A stretch of 64,000 bases of DNA from an uncultured Clostridia bacterium (GTDB lineage: Bacteria > Bacillota > Clostridia > Lachnospirales > Anaerotignaceae). Where the stretch lies: positions 1 to 64,000 of the forward strand of contig CALCGT010000067.1 in assembly GCA_937901125.1 (NCBI GenBank), given 5' to 3'. A model generated the notes under the pieces. That model was given only the letters and a program-made list of their open reading frames with translations. It was not told the origin of the DNA and ran no database searches. Below, piece by piece: positions 1-7,314 of the stretch (positions within the stretch are counted from its first letter, which is position 1; every line of letters starts with the position of its first letter). The position numbers and the translations under genes were made by a program.

Positions 1-45
1 TCAAAGCCGAAAAGATTTGGGAAAACTAAATAGCAATTTACAGAG

Positions 46-76
46 CGGATGAGCCTAATGGTTCATCCGTTCTTTT
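46..76 (+). terminator. Intrinsic terminator of an upstream plus-strand gene
   Basis: A 10-bp stem (46-55 with 60-69, one G-T pair) closes on a TAAT loop and is followed by TTCTTTT. It must serve a plus-strand gene lying left of the window. A reading frame ending with TAG at 31-33, or another ending with TAA at 25-27, could be the tail of that gene; ten or fewer codons are visible, so it cannot be identified. Confidence 0.7.
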
Positions 77-112
77 ATATGCATTAGCATGAATTGGGGT
101 GTTTAAAATAGA

Positions 113-172
113 AAAACCTCCTTTGATTTTAGAAGTGGTTCTCCAACCGCTTTTGAAATCAAAGGAGGTTTT
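113..172. terminator. Long hairpin, probable terminator of the nitrilase gene
   Basis: An 18-bp arm at 113-130 pairs almost perfectly with 155-172, and the interior pairs again (AAGTGGTT with AACCGCTT), giving one long stem flanked by A runs and T runs. It lies just past the stop of the minus-strand carbon-nitrogen hydrolase gene and most likely ends that transcript. The run of T also permits plus-strand termination. Confidence 0.65.
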
Positions 173-198
173 GTTCTGAATGATAAAAATTTATAACA

Positions 199-999
199 TT
201 ATCTTTCGTGATGCTGTTCCCAGAGGGCATGATACAGCTCGGGTTTTCGGTCGGCCTTCAGGGGGAACTCTGCCCGCACTTTCACCACTTCTTCGGGGTC
301 GATATCTACGATGGTCAAGCCATTGCCGCCTTCCACATGGGCCAGCACTTCGCCATTGGGAGAGATTACCATGCTGTCACCATGATAGGACAGACCACCG
401 CCATCACCACTGCGGTTCACGCCGATGATAAAGCACTGATTTTCGATGGCACGGGCTTTCAGCAGGGTCATCCAATGGTCTCTGCGGGCTGTAGGCCAGC
501 TGGCGATGACCGTGATGATGTGGCTTTTTTCGGACAGGATCTGGAAAGGTTCGGGGAAGCGCAGATCATAGCAGATCAGGGGAGAAACGGGCACGCCTTT
601 CACTTGGCAGAATTGCAGTTCAGTGCCGCCGATATAATGTTTTGCTTCTGCCCCGAAGGAAAAGGGGTGAATTTTTGCGTAATCTGCAAGCTGATTGCCG
701 TTTTCATCAAAAATGATGGAATGGTTTGTGGAAACACCATCTTCGTAAACGGGCAGACCACAGCATACCGCTACGCTGTTTTTCTTGGCTTCTTCTTTGA
801 AAAATTCCAGAGATTTACTGTTTTTTCGATCTTCGCCATAGGTTTCAGGGTCCAGTGTGAAGCCAGCCAGTGTCATTTCGGGGAAAATCACGAAATCAAC
901 GCCTTTTTTCTTTGCTTCTGCCATCAGGCGGCTACATAGCTCCATTGTCTTTTCTTTTTCTTCAAAACCCATATCGATTTGTCCAAGTGCGATTCTCAT
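199..999 (-). CDS. Carbon-nitrogen hydrolase (nitrilase superfamily, omega-amidase-like)
   Basis: This 266-residue protein has the normal length of a single-domain nitrilase-superfamily amidase. The catalytic triad is visible: Glu41 in FPEMTLAGF, Lys109 in AKIHPF and Cys143 in LICYDLRFPE. The CYDLRFPE block and the downstream SWPTARRDHW segment resemble the YafV/omega-amidase branch, which deaminates alpha-keto acid omega-amides such as 2-oxoglutaramate; the substrate is inferred only from that likeness. The start has AGGAGG on the minus strand. It lies 25 bases downstream of the Spx/ArsC-like gene and is probably its operon partner, ending at the long hairpin 113-172. Confidence 0.85.
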   Translation of the reverse strand: MRIALGQIDMGFEEKEKTMELCSRLMAEAKKKGVDFVIFPEMTLAGFTLDPETYGEDRKNSKSLEFFKEEAKKNSVAVCCGLPVYEDGVSTNHSIIFDENGNQLADYAKIHPFSFGAEAKHYIGGTELQFCQVKGVPVSPLICYDLRFPEPFQILSEKSHIITVIASWPTARRDHWMTLLKARAIENQCFIIGVNRSGDGGGLSYHGDSMVISPNGEVLAHVEGGNGLTIVDIDPEEVVKVRAEFPLKADRKPELYHALWEQHHER

Positions 1000-1024
1000 A
1001 AAAACCCTCCTAACGTGTTATGTC

Positions 1025-1360
1025 TTATTCCCATGTTTTCCAAATATCGGGGCAGAAACCCAGTGTGAATGCCTTGCCGTTGCGCACGATAGGTGTTGCA
1101 AACAGCTCAGGTTTTTCAAACAAGGTTGGTTCTCTCTTTGCTTCGTCGATATAGTCCATATACAGCTTGGTGTATGCCTTCGCCTTGCGGTCGATCATAT
1201 CCTCTACGGGGATACATTTTTTCGCTGCCTCGAAAACTGCCTTTGCCATGCCAAACTGATGCAGGTCGATGTATTGATATTTGATTTTTCTTTCCTTGAA
1301 ATAACGCTCCGCTTTTTTTGTGTCGAAGCACTTCTTAGAACCATAGATCTGTATATTCAT
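1025..1360 (-). CDS. ArsC/Spx-family thioredoxin-fold protein
   Basis: The 111-residue product has the size and pattern of the ArsC/Spx/YffB family: a beta strand, a single N-terminal Cys11 in the segment KKCFDTKK, the conserved YQYIDLH strand and a cis-proline region in FATPIVRNG. It has one Cys at the position of the ArsC nucleophile and no CxxC, so a redox-active Spx-like pair is absent. Likely roles are glutathione- or thiol-linked reductase or a Spx-like regulator; the sequence does not decide. It is first in a minus-strand pair with the carbon-nitrogen hydrolase. Confidence 0.75.
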   Translation of the reverse strand: MNIQIYGSKKCFDTKKAERYFKERKIKYQYIDLHQFGMAKAVFEAAKKCIPVEDMIDRKAKAYTKLYMDYIDEAKREPTLFEKPELFATPIVRNGKAFTLGFCPDIWKTWE

Positions 1361-1446
1361 CCTGAAAAAGTTCCTTTCTGAAAAGTTTACGTCTTTTTTA
1401 TTTTATATGATTTTGACCTGTGGAGCAAGACAAAGGGCTGTTGTTC

Positions 1447-1455
1447 TGGTATACT
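1447..1455 (+). promoter_or_regulatory. Candidate extended -10 promoter of the exonuclease III operon
   Basis: TATACT at 1450-1455 is preceded by TGG, giving an extended -10 (TGnTATACT). No good -35 lies 16-18 bases upstream. The start codon of the exonuclease gene is at 1487, behind AAAGGAGG at about 1471. Confidence 0.4.
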
Positions 1456-1486
1456 TATAGTACTTTTTCAAAAGGAGGAATATAAC

Positions 1487-2242
1487 ATGAGAATGATTTC
1501 CTGGAATGTAAACGGCTTGCGGGCCGCTGTGGGCAAAGGCTTTTTGGACTATTTCAAGGAAGCTGATGCGGATATATTTTCGCTACAGGAAACGAAACTG
1601 CAGGCAGGGCAGATCGATTTGGAAACAGAGGAATATCACCAGTACTGGAATTATGCAGAAAAGAAGGGGTATTCCGGTGTGGCGGTATTTACGAAAAAGG
1701 AACCTCTGGCGGTAACTTATGGCATCGGTGTGGAGGAGCATGACCATGAAGGTCGTGTCATCACGCTGGAATTTGAAGATTTTTACCACATTACGGTTTA
1801 TACCCCCAATTCCCAGCAGGAAAATGCCCGTCTGACTTATCGTATGGATTGGGAAGACGCCTTCCGCGCTTATGTGGAAGGGCTGGATGAGAAAAAGCCC
1901 GTTATTATTTGCGGCGATCTGAATGTGGCCCACAACGAAATCGACCTGAAAAATCCTTCTACCAACCGCCGCAGTGCCGGCTTTACAGACGAAGAAAGGG
2001 GAAAATTTACGGAGCTATTGGCGGCGGGCTTCTTGGATACCTTCCGCCATTTTTATCCCGATGCAACAGGTATCTATTCTTGGTGGAGCTATCGTTTCCG
2101 GGCAAGGCAGAACAACGCCGGATGGCGCATCGACTATTATGTGGTTTCCGAACGGCTGCAGGAGAAGCTGGTGGATGCGAAAATCCATACGCAGGTGATG
2201 GGCTCTGACCATTGCCCTGTGGAACTGGAAATTGAGCTGTAA
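1487..2242 (+). CDS. exoA: Exodeoxyribonuclease III (AP endonuclease)
   Basis: The 251-residue protein is a complete exonuclease III/APE1-type endonuclease-exonuclease-phosphatase fold enzyme that cuts DNA at abasic sites in base-excision repair. Family residues are present: Asn7 in SWNVNGLRA, Glu35 in LQETKLQ, Asp144 and Asn146 in GDLNVAHNEIDL, and the C-terminal Asp241-His242 in GSDHCPVE. AAAGGAGG sits 8 bases before the ATG. It heads a plus-strand run with the VOC, transglutaminase-like and lipoprotein genes, each separated by about 15 bases or overlapping. Confidence 0.95.
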   Translation: MRMISWNVNGLRAAVGKGFLDYFKEADADIFSLQETKLQAGQIDLETEEYHQYWNYAEKKGYSGVAVFTKKEPLAVTYGIGVEEHDHEGRVITLEFEDFYHITVYTPNSQQENARLTYRMDWEDAFRAYVEGLDEKKPVIICGDLNVAHNEIDLKNPSTNRRSAGFTDEERGKFTELLAAGFLDTFRHFYPDATGIYSWWSYRFRARQNNAGWRIDYYVVSERLQEKLVDAKIHTQVMGSDHCPVELEIEL

Positions 2243-2257
2243 AAAGGAGGCACAGAC

Positions 2258-2725
2258 ATGAAATTCAAAAATCCTTTATTGGTCGTAACGGATATGGAAC
2301 GGTCCAAAAAATTTTATAAAGAAGTTTTGGGACTGCGTGTTACCATGGATTTTGGGGCGAATGTGACCCTGACGGGGGGCGTTTGCCTGCAGACGAAGGA
2401 AACATGGATGCAGTTTATTGAGCGAAAAGAGGAAGAAATCATTTTTTGTGGAAATGATGCAGAGATTTATTTCGAGGAAGATGATTTTGATGCCTTTGCG
2501 GAAAGGCTGCAAAAGATCGAAACCATCGACTATGTCCATCCTGTCATTGAGCATCGCTGGGGGCAGAGAGTGGTGCGCTTCTATGATCCGGACAAGCACA
2601 TCATTGAAGTGGGTGAAAACATGAAGACAGTTTGCAAGCGTTTTCTGAACAGTGGCATGACAGAGGAAGAAACAGCGGCACGGATGGATGTACCCATGAA
2701 ATTCGTAAAGGCCTGCAAGAGATAA
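2258..2725 (+). CDS. VOC (glyoxalase/bleomycin-resistance fold) family protein
   Basis: The first 120 residues follow the vicinal-oxygen-chelate pattern: FKNPLLVVTDMERSKKFY at the N-terminus, a central GNDAEIYFEEDDFD strand and the closing RVVRFYDPDKHIIEVGE. A C-terminal tail of about 30 residues (SGMTEEETAARMDVP) looks like a helix-turn-helix-style appendage seen in some clostridial VOC proteins. The substrate cannot be told; VOC members include lyases, dioxygenases and drug-binding proteins. AAAGGAGG precedes the ATG, and the gene starts 15 bases after the exonuclease stop. Confidence 0.8.
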   Translation: MKFKNPLLVVTDMERSKKFYKEVLGLRVTMDFGANVTLTGGVCLQTKETWMQFIERKEEEIIFCGNDAEIYFEEDDFDAFAERLQKIETIDYVHPVIEHRWGQRVVRFYDPDKHIIEVGENMKTVCKRFLNSGMTEEETAARMDVPMKFVKACKR

Positions 2726-2738
2726 AAGGAAAGGAAAA

Positions 2739-3758
2739 ATGGAGCAGTATTATTACAATACGTTAGATAAACCACAGCAGAATACCTACAATGCCATCAA
2801 AGCGGGACTGCAGTCTCTGGCACCGTCTTTTTCTGTGCCTTTGCTGGAACAGAAGGCCCTTTCTGAGGTTTTCATGAAGGTGCGTCTGGATCACCCTCAG
2901 CTTTTTTACGCAGGCACTTTCCAATACCGCTATTATCCTGATTCGGGGAATGCGGAGATGATTCCTGATTATCTCTTTGAAAAGGGGAAGATCAAGGATC
3001 ATCAGAAGGCGATGCAGGCTAGGGTGGAAAAACTGGCTCGTCCTGCGGTGAAGCTGAGTGAGATGGAGAAACTGCTGTATATCCATAATTTTATCTGTCA
3101 AAATGTGCGGTACGATAAGCTGAAAAAGCAGTATTCCCATGAGATCATCGGCCCTTTGGGCCATGGGGTAGGGGTCTGCGAGGGAATTGCCAAGGCTGTG
3201 AAGATTTTGTGCGATGCATTGCACATTTGGTGTGTTATTGCCCTTGCGGAAAATAATCCGGAGAAGGGCGTAAAATATCGCCATGCGTGGAACATCGTTC
3301 GTGTGGACAAAAAATATTACCATCTGGATTGTACCTTTGATAATTCCTTGGGGAACTCTGAGGAGATTCGTTACGATTATTTTATGCTGCCTGATAAACA
3401 GATTTTTCGGGATCACGAAAGGCTGGTCTGGAAAATGCCTGCCTGTGAGGATGGAGACAGGTTCTATTATAAGGAAAAGAAGCTGTCCTTCACGAAAATG
3501 GAGGATGTGCAGAAACGTTCCGCGCAGGCGGTGAAGAAGGGGAGACCGTTGCTGTTTCACTGGAGGGGAGGTTACATGACGAGGGAGATCGTGCGGGAAT
3601 TTTTACAGATATTCAAGGAAGAGGGAGCCAAAAAAGAAAAATACGCTAAAGTCTCCCTGAACTGGGCGCAGGCAGTGGTGCGGATGGAATTTGTGGAACA
3701 GATGCCTGCGGAGGAAGTGACGTTAGAAGAAGCCAATGAAGGAGAGAAAGGCGAATAG
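2739..3758 (+). CDS. Transglutaminase-like cysteine protease-fold protein
   Basis: The 339-residue protein contains a transglutaminase-like core in residues about 105-205. The Cys-His-Asp triad is readable: Cys147 in GVGVCEGIAKA, His182 in YRHAWNIV and Asp197 in YYHLDCTFD. There is no signal peptide or membrane segment, so it appears cytoplasmic, unlike many secreted bacterial homologues. The remaining N- and C-terminal regions match nothing I recognise. It sits third in the exonuclease operon, 13 bases after the VOC gene, and its 3' end may overlap the next gene. Peptidase activity is a family expectation only. Confidence 0.75.
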   Translation: MEQYYYNTLDKPQQNTYNAIKAGLQSLAPSFSVPLLEQKALSEVFMKVRLDHPQLFYAGTFQYRYYPDSGNAEMIPDYLFEKGKIKDHQKAMQARVEKLARPAVKLSEMEKLLYIHNFICQNVRYDKLKKQYSHEIIGPLGHGVGVCEGIAKAVKILCDALHIWCVIALAENNPEKGVKYRHAWNIVRVDKKYYHLDCTFDNSLGNSEEIRYDYFMLPDKQIFRDHERLVWKMPACEDGDRFYYKEKKLSFTKMEDVQKRSAQAVKKGRPLLFHWRGGYMTREIVREFLQIFKEEGAKKEKYAKVSLNWAQAVVRMEFVEQMPAEEVTLEEANEGEKGE

Positions 3759-3798
3759 AAACTATGAAAGCAGAACCAATAGAAAGGGTGCGGATTGC

Positions 3799-4290
3799 TT
3801 GGGAAAATATTTCGGAACACTTTGGATAGCGGCTGCATTTTTCCTGCTGACAGGCTGTGGAACAGGAAAAACAGAGCAGCAGGAGGAAACGGACGCGTTT
3901 CCTATCTCTGTAATGGACGCGGCTTTGCTTTTTGAGGAGGAGATTTGTTCCAACGAAGCCTACGTGGAAGCGGAAGAGGATAAGGTCTATTTAAAGGTGC
4001 AGGTATACCAGAAACAGGATAACCAAATCGTTGTAAATGCCAGCTCCAATACTGCCTTTTTCGATGGACTGCAATATACGGTAGAAGCGGGGGGAGAGTT
4101 GTCTGCATCGGATATTGAGGTGGAATGGATGACCTTTATGGGCTCTATGGAGGATTCTGAGGATAACCAAAAATGTGTCGCTCATGTGAAAATATGTGAG
4201 GATGGGGAGATCATCAGTGAAAGAAAGATCAATTATTTCACAAAAGGTATCGAGATGGTTGTGGATACAGTGGAAACGAATCTAAAATAA
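3799..4290 (+). CDS. Hypothetical lipoprotein
   Basis: I place the start at a TTG codon (3799) with AAAGGGTG about 8 bases upstream, because it yields a clean lipoprotein signal: a short charged start, the stretch TLWIAAAFFLLTGC and a lipobox Cys at residue 20. An in-frame ATG at 3736 would add 21 polar residues and overlap the previous gene, which is less likely. The mature part of about 140 residues is acidic, carries KVYLKVQVYQK and ends in strand-rich sequence. No family is recognised. A bidirectional terminator follows at 4308. Confidence 0.7.
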   Translation: MGKYFGTLWIAAAFFLLTGCGTGKTEQQEETDAFPISVMDAALLFEEEICSNEAYVEAEEDKVYLKVQVYQKQDNQIVVNASSNTAFFDGLQYTVEAGGELSASDIEVEWMTFMGSMEDSEDNQKCVAHVKICEDGEIISERKINYFTKGIEMVVDTVETNLK

Positions 4291-4307
4291 CATAATGCGT
4301 ATGAAAA

Positions 4308-4343
4308 AAAGACCGAAAATGGAGCGAGCATTTTCGGTCTTTT
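4308..4343. terminator. Bidirectional intrinsic terminator
   Basis: GACCGAAAATG at 4311-4321 pairs with 4329-4339 around a seven-base loop. A run of A precedes and TTTTAT follows, so it can end both the exonuclease operon and the convergent htpG transcript. Confidence 0.85.
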
Positions 4344-4378
4344 ATCATATAAAGAGGTATTAGTAAGGGTTCAAATAT

Positions 4379-6409
4379 TTATGCTTCCTGGTCTGTCAGT
4401 TTTTCCAGCAGCAGGTTGCTTCTGTCAATAAAGGCTGTCATTTCTTCGGAAGTCAGGGGACGATGGCTCATCAGTGCAAGATCATAGAGCTGGTGGCACA
4501 GAAGAGAAGTATCTTCCTTCTTTTCTTCCTTGCCTGCCATGGAAAGCAGGGCTCTCACCAGCTTATTGCTACGGTTCAGCACCAGTGTTTCATCGGGCTT
4601 CATATTGGCAAACATTGCCTTGAATTCTTCGTTGCTTGCATAAGCTTCCATCATTTCCATCATACGTCTGGATTCTTCGGAAAGGAGAATCATGGCGGAT
4701 ACTTTTTCTGCTTTCAGGGTTTGCAGTTTTACTTTCAGCTTATCATTGGAAACAGCAGCACGGAACAGATTCTGCATCTGGTTGGATTCAAATTCTTCTG
4801 CCTGTTTTTTCGCTTCGGAAGTTTCTTCCTCGCTCTTTTCCTGCAGGGAATCGATATCCGCATCCACACGCTGTACCTTCAGCTTGATATCCTGATTCTT
4901 GTATTCCAGGAAGGAAACGAAGGGCTTATCTATGGGAGTATCCATGATGGCTGCTTCCAAGCCCTGTTCTTTGAACAGGCGGATATACTGGGCCTGCTGA
5001 TTTACGTCTGTTGCAAAATAAATTGTGTTTTCGTGTTTTTCTTTATTCTTTTCCAGATATTCGGAAATGGTTTCATAAACGCCGTCAGTTGTTTTTAACA
5101 GCAGTGTATCTTTTACTTTATCGTAAAGCTTTTCTTCCCGCATGCAGCCATATTTGATGAAGATGTTGATATCATCCCAGAAGCCTTCGAAAGCAGGACG
5201 ATCGTTTTTGAACATCTGGTTGAGCTTGTCCGCAACCTTCTTTGTGATATAGGCATTCATTTTTTCCACATAGCCATCATTCTGCAATGCGCTTCTGGAA
5301 ACGTTCAGGGGCATATCGGGGCAATCCAGCACACCTTTCAGCAGAAGCAGGAATTCGGGAACGACCTCTTTTACATTGTCAGCGATATAAACCTGATTGC
5401 AGTAGAGCTTTACTTCGCCGTCCATCATATCCATCTTTTCCACCAGTTTGGGGAAGTAGAGGATGCCTTTCAGGCGGAAGGGGTAGTCCATGTTCAGGTG
5501 GATCCAGAACAGGGGGTCGTTGATATCGTTGAATACCTTATGATAGAAGGCTTTGTAGTCTTCTTCTGTGCAGTCTGCGGGCTTTTTCTGCCACAGGGGG
5601 TTGATGTCGTTCAAGGGCTTGGACTCTTCCGTTTCAGCTTTTTCTGCCGCTTCCTGCTGTTCCTGTAGCATGTCCATGGCTGCTTCCTTTGTCAGGTTGG
5701 CAGCATCTTCGGGGGAAACGTGCAGAGTGTTTGCATCTTTTTCTGCGGCAGCGGCTTTTTCTTCTTCGGTTTCTTCTCTTACTACGTCCACATAGATGGG
5801 AACAGGCATGAAGGAGCAGTATTTCATCATAGCTGCATAAAGGGGTGCTTCGTTCAGGAATTCCTTGCCGTCTTCGCCGATATACAGTGTGATGGTGGTA
5901 CCTCTTGTTTCTCTGGTGCCGCTTTCCATTTCATAATTGATACCGCCTTCGCAGCTCCATTTTGCGGCTTCTGCGCCATTCTGGTAGGACAGGGAATCGA
6001 TTTCAACTTTATCCGCAACCATGAAAGCGGAATAGAAGCCCAGACCGAAGTGACCGATGATTTCGTTATCATCCTCGGATTTTTCCTGGAATTTTGCCAG
6101 GAAATCGGTTGCGCCGGAGAAAGCAATCTGGTTGATGTATTTTCTGATTTCGTCAGCAGTCATACCGATACCGTTATCGATGATCTGCAGTGTTTTTTCA
6201 TCCTGATTCAGGACAACATGAATTTCATATTTTTCATCGGCAGGGATATCTGCTTCTCCCATCATGGACAGCTTCTGCAGCTTTGTTACTGCGTCGCAGG
6301 CATTGGATGTCAGTTCACGGATGAAAATATCCTTATCTGTGTAGAGCCATTTTTTGATAATAGGCAGAAAATTTTCACTATTGATAGAAAGATTACCTTT
6401 TTCTTGCAT
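4379..6409 (-). CDS. htpG: Chaperone protein HtpG (Hsp90)
   Basis: The 676-residue protein is full-length HtpG, the ATP-dependent cytoplasmic Hsp90 chaperone. The N-terminal GHKL ATPase shows ELTSNACDA (Glu32, Asn36), DNGIGM near 78-83 and GHFGLGFYSAFM near 119-130; middle and C-terminal dimerisation regions follow. The open frame extends to 6535, but the family N-terminus (MQEKGNLSIN) and AGGAGG about 9 bases upstream set the start at 6409. A charged insertion around residues 215-265 (EETEEEKAAAAEKD) is longer than in many homologues. It stands alone between the 4308 terminator and a CIRCE-marked control region. Confidence 0.95.
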   Translation of the reverse strand: MQEKGNLSINSENFLPIIKKWLYTDKDIFIRELTSNACDAVTKLQKLSMMGEADIPADEKYEIHVVLNQDEKTLQIIDNGIGMTADEIRKYINQIAFSGATDFLAKFQEKSEDDNEIIGHFGLGFYSAFMVADKVEIDSLSYQNGAEAAKWSCEGGINYEMESGTRETRGTTITLYIGEDGKEFLNEAPLYAAMMKYCSFMPVPIYVDVVREETEEEKAAAAEKDANTLHVSPEDAANLTKEAAMDMLQEQQEAAEKAETEESKPLNDINPLWQKKPADCTEEDYKAFYHKVFNDINDPLFWIHLNMDYPFRLKGILYFPKLVEKMDMMDGEVKLYCNQVYIADNVKEVVPEFLLLLKGVLDCPDMPLNVSRSALQNDGYVEKMNAYITKKVADKLNQMFKNDRPAFEGFWDDINIFIKYGCMREEKLYDKVKDTLLLKTTDGVYETISEYLEKNKEKHENTIYFATDVNQQAQYIRLFKEQGLEAAIMDTPIDKPFVSFLEYKNQDIKLKVQRVDADIDSLQEKSEEETSEAKKQAEEFESNQMQNLFRAAVSNDKLKVKLQTLKAEKVSAMILLSEESRRMMEMMEAYASNEEFKAMFANMKPDETLVLNRSNKLVRALLSMAGKEEKKEDTSLLCHQLYDLALMSHRPLTSEEMTAFIDRSNLLLEKLTDQEA

Positions 6410-6477
6410 GATAAAAAACCTCCTGAGTAAAATTTTTACAGAGCCGTAGGGAAGGCTGATATTGTCGGATAAAATCA

Positions 6478-6508
6478 AATGATATCCATGCAAGCATTGG
6501 ATATCATT
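6478..6508. promoter_or_regulatory. 11-N9-11 perfect inverted repeat in the htpG leader
   Basis: AATGATATCCA at 6478-6488 is followed after nine bases by its exact complement TGGATATCATT at 6498-6508. It lies between the predicted htpG start site (about 6537) and the start codon (6409), so it would be transcribed and could form a hairpin, or serve as a second operator. It has the 9-base spacing of CIRCE but a different sequence. Confidence 0.75.
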
Positions 6509-6543
6509 GCCTTTTTCCGTGGTTCTGTACGTCACTGATATCT

Positions 6544-6571
6544 ATTTTAACACGCAAAAAGGAAAAGTCAA
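6544..6571 (-). promoter_or_regulatory. Promoter of htpG
   Basis: On the minus strand TTGACT (6566-6571) and TAAAAT (6544-6549) are 16 bases apart, five of six matches each to the vegetative consensus. This predicts an untranslated leader of about 128 bases. A weaker promoter (TTGTCC-18-TTTTAT) can be read just upstream of CIRCE. Confidence 0.65.
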
Positions 6572-6578
6572 GAAAAAA

Positions 6579-6605
6579 TTAGCACTCGTTTTTAGTGAGT
6601 GCTAA
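6579..6605. promoter_or_regulatory. CIRCE operator (HrcA binding site)
   Basis: TTAGCACTC (6579-6587), nine bases, then GAGTGCTAA (6597-6605): a perfect match to the CIRCE consensus bound by the heat-shock repressor HrcA. The only gene it can serve is htpG, because the gene on the other side also reads leftward and ends facing it. It lies 8 bases upstream of the best -35 box. Confidence 0.95.
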
Positions 6606-6673
6606 TAAAACTGGATGACGTACATTTTGGACAAAAAAATCTCCGCCAAATGGGACGGAGAGTTGCATTCGAT

Positions 6674-7144
6674 TTATTGATTCTGCAGCTGGATGCTGAT
6701 GCCGTTTTTCTTGAAGAATTTCAGCACATATTCTTCCCAGAGCTTTTCTGGGTTTTTATCCAGGGAAAAAGTTTCCTGGGAAATAGCAGTGGTGCAGAGG
6801 ATGGTGTTGTCCTTGAAGAGGATATTCAGGAAAGCGGCTTTTGTATTAGGCAGGTTAGCAGTCTTTTCTTCGGAAAGGGAAAACACCAGTTTGATGGCCT
6901 TGGGCAGCTTATTGCCTTTGATGGCATGGAATACGAAGGGGCGCATCTCTTCCCAGCGGACAAAGCGGGAAAGACCCCGCTCCTGTTCTTCGGTAGTATA
7001 AAAATCGGTGTTGCGCTTGCCTTCGATGACGAAAGAGGCGAAGGTGGTCAGTTCCCCCTGTCGAAAGAGAAAGGCATCGAAGGTATCACCCTTCAAAAGA
7101 AGTGCCATAAAAGATTTTGTGTCATTGACGGTGAAAGCAAGCAT
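6674..7144 (-). CDS. Protein of unknown function (DUF5721-like)
   Basis: From the ATG at 7144, with AGGAGG about 11 bases upstream, the product is 156 residues. It has no signal peptide or membrane segment and looks like a small mixed alpha/beta protein, opening MLAFTVNDTKSFMALLLKG and closing LKFFKKNGISIQLQ. It resembles a clostridial family that I recall as DUF5721, without known function; that name is from memory and unverified. Two small hairpins lie in its leader (7166-7182, GTTTGGC-ATA-GCCAAAC; 7181-7193, ACTGC-AAG-GCAGT), immediately before the ribosome binding site. Confidence 0.65.
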   Translation of the reverse strand: MLAFTVNDTKSFMALLLKGDTFDAFLFRQGELTTFASFVIEGKRNTDFYTTEEQERGLSRFVRWEEMRPFVFHAIKGNKLPKAIKLVFSLSEEKTANLPNTKAAFLNILFKDNTILCTTAISQETFSLDKNPEKLWEEYVLKFFKKNGISIQLQNQ

Positions 7145-7314
7145 AAAAATAAATCCTCCTAAGTGGTTTGGCATAGCCAAACTGCAAGGCAGTCTTTATA
7201 AGAAAACGTAGCAAATAAAATTTTTGTTTTCTTAGAAAGATGCCCATAAAAATGTATACTTTAATTCTATATTGATTCTATTTTACATTTTTCCGGAGGA
7301 TTTTTCAATCTTAA

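Noticed and set aside
113..172. Long hairpin as an insertion-sequence end or attachment site
   Set aside because: It is a single self-complementary stem with T/A runs just after a stop codon, which a terminator explains fully.
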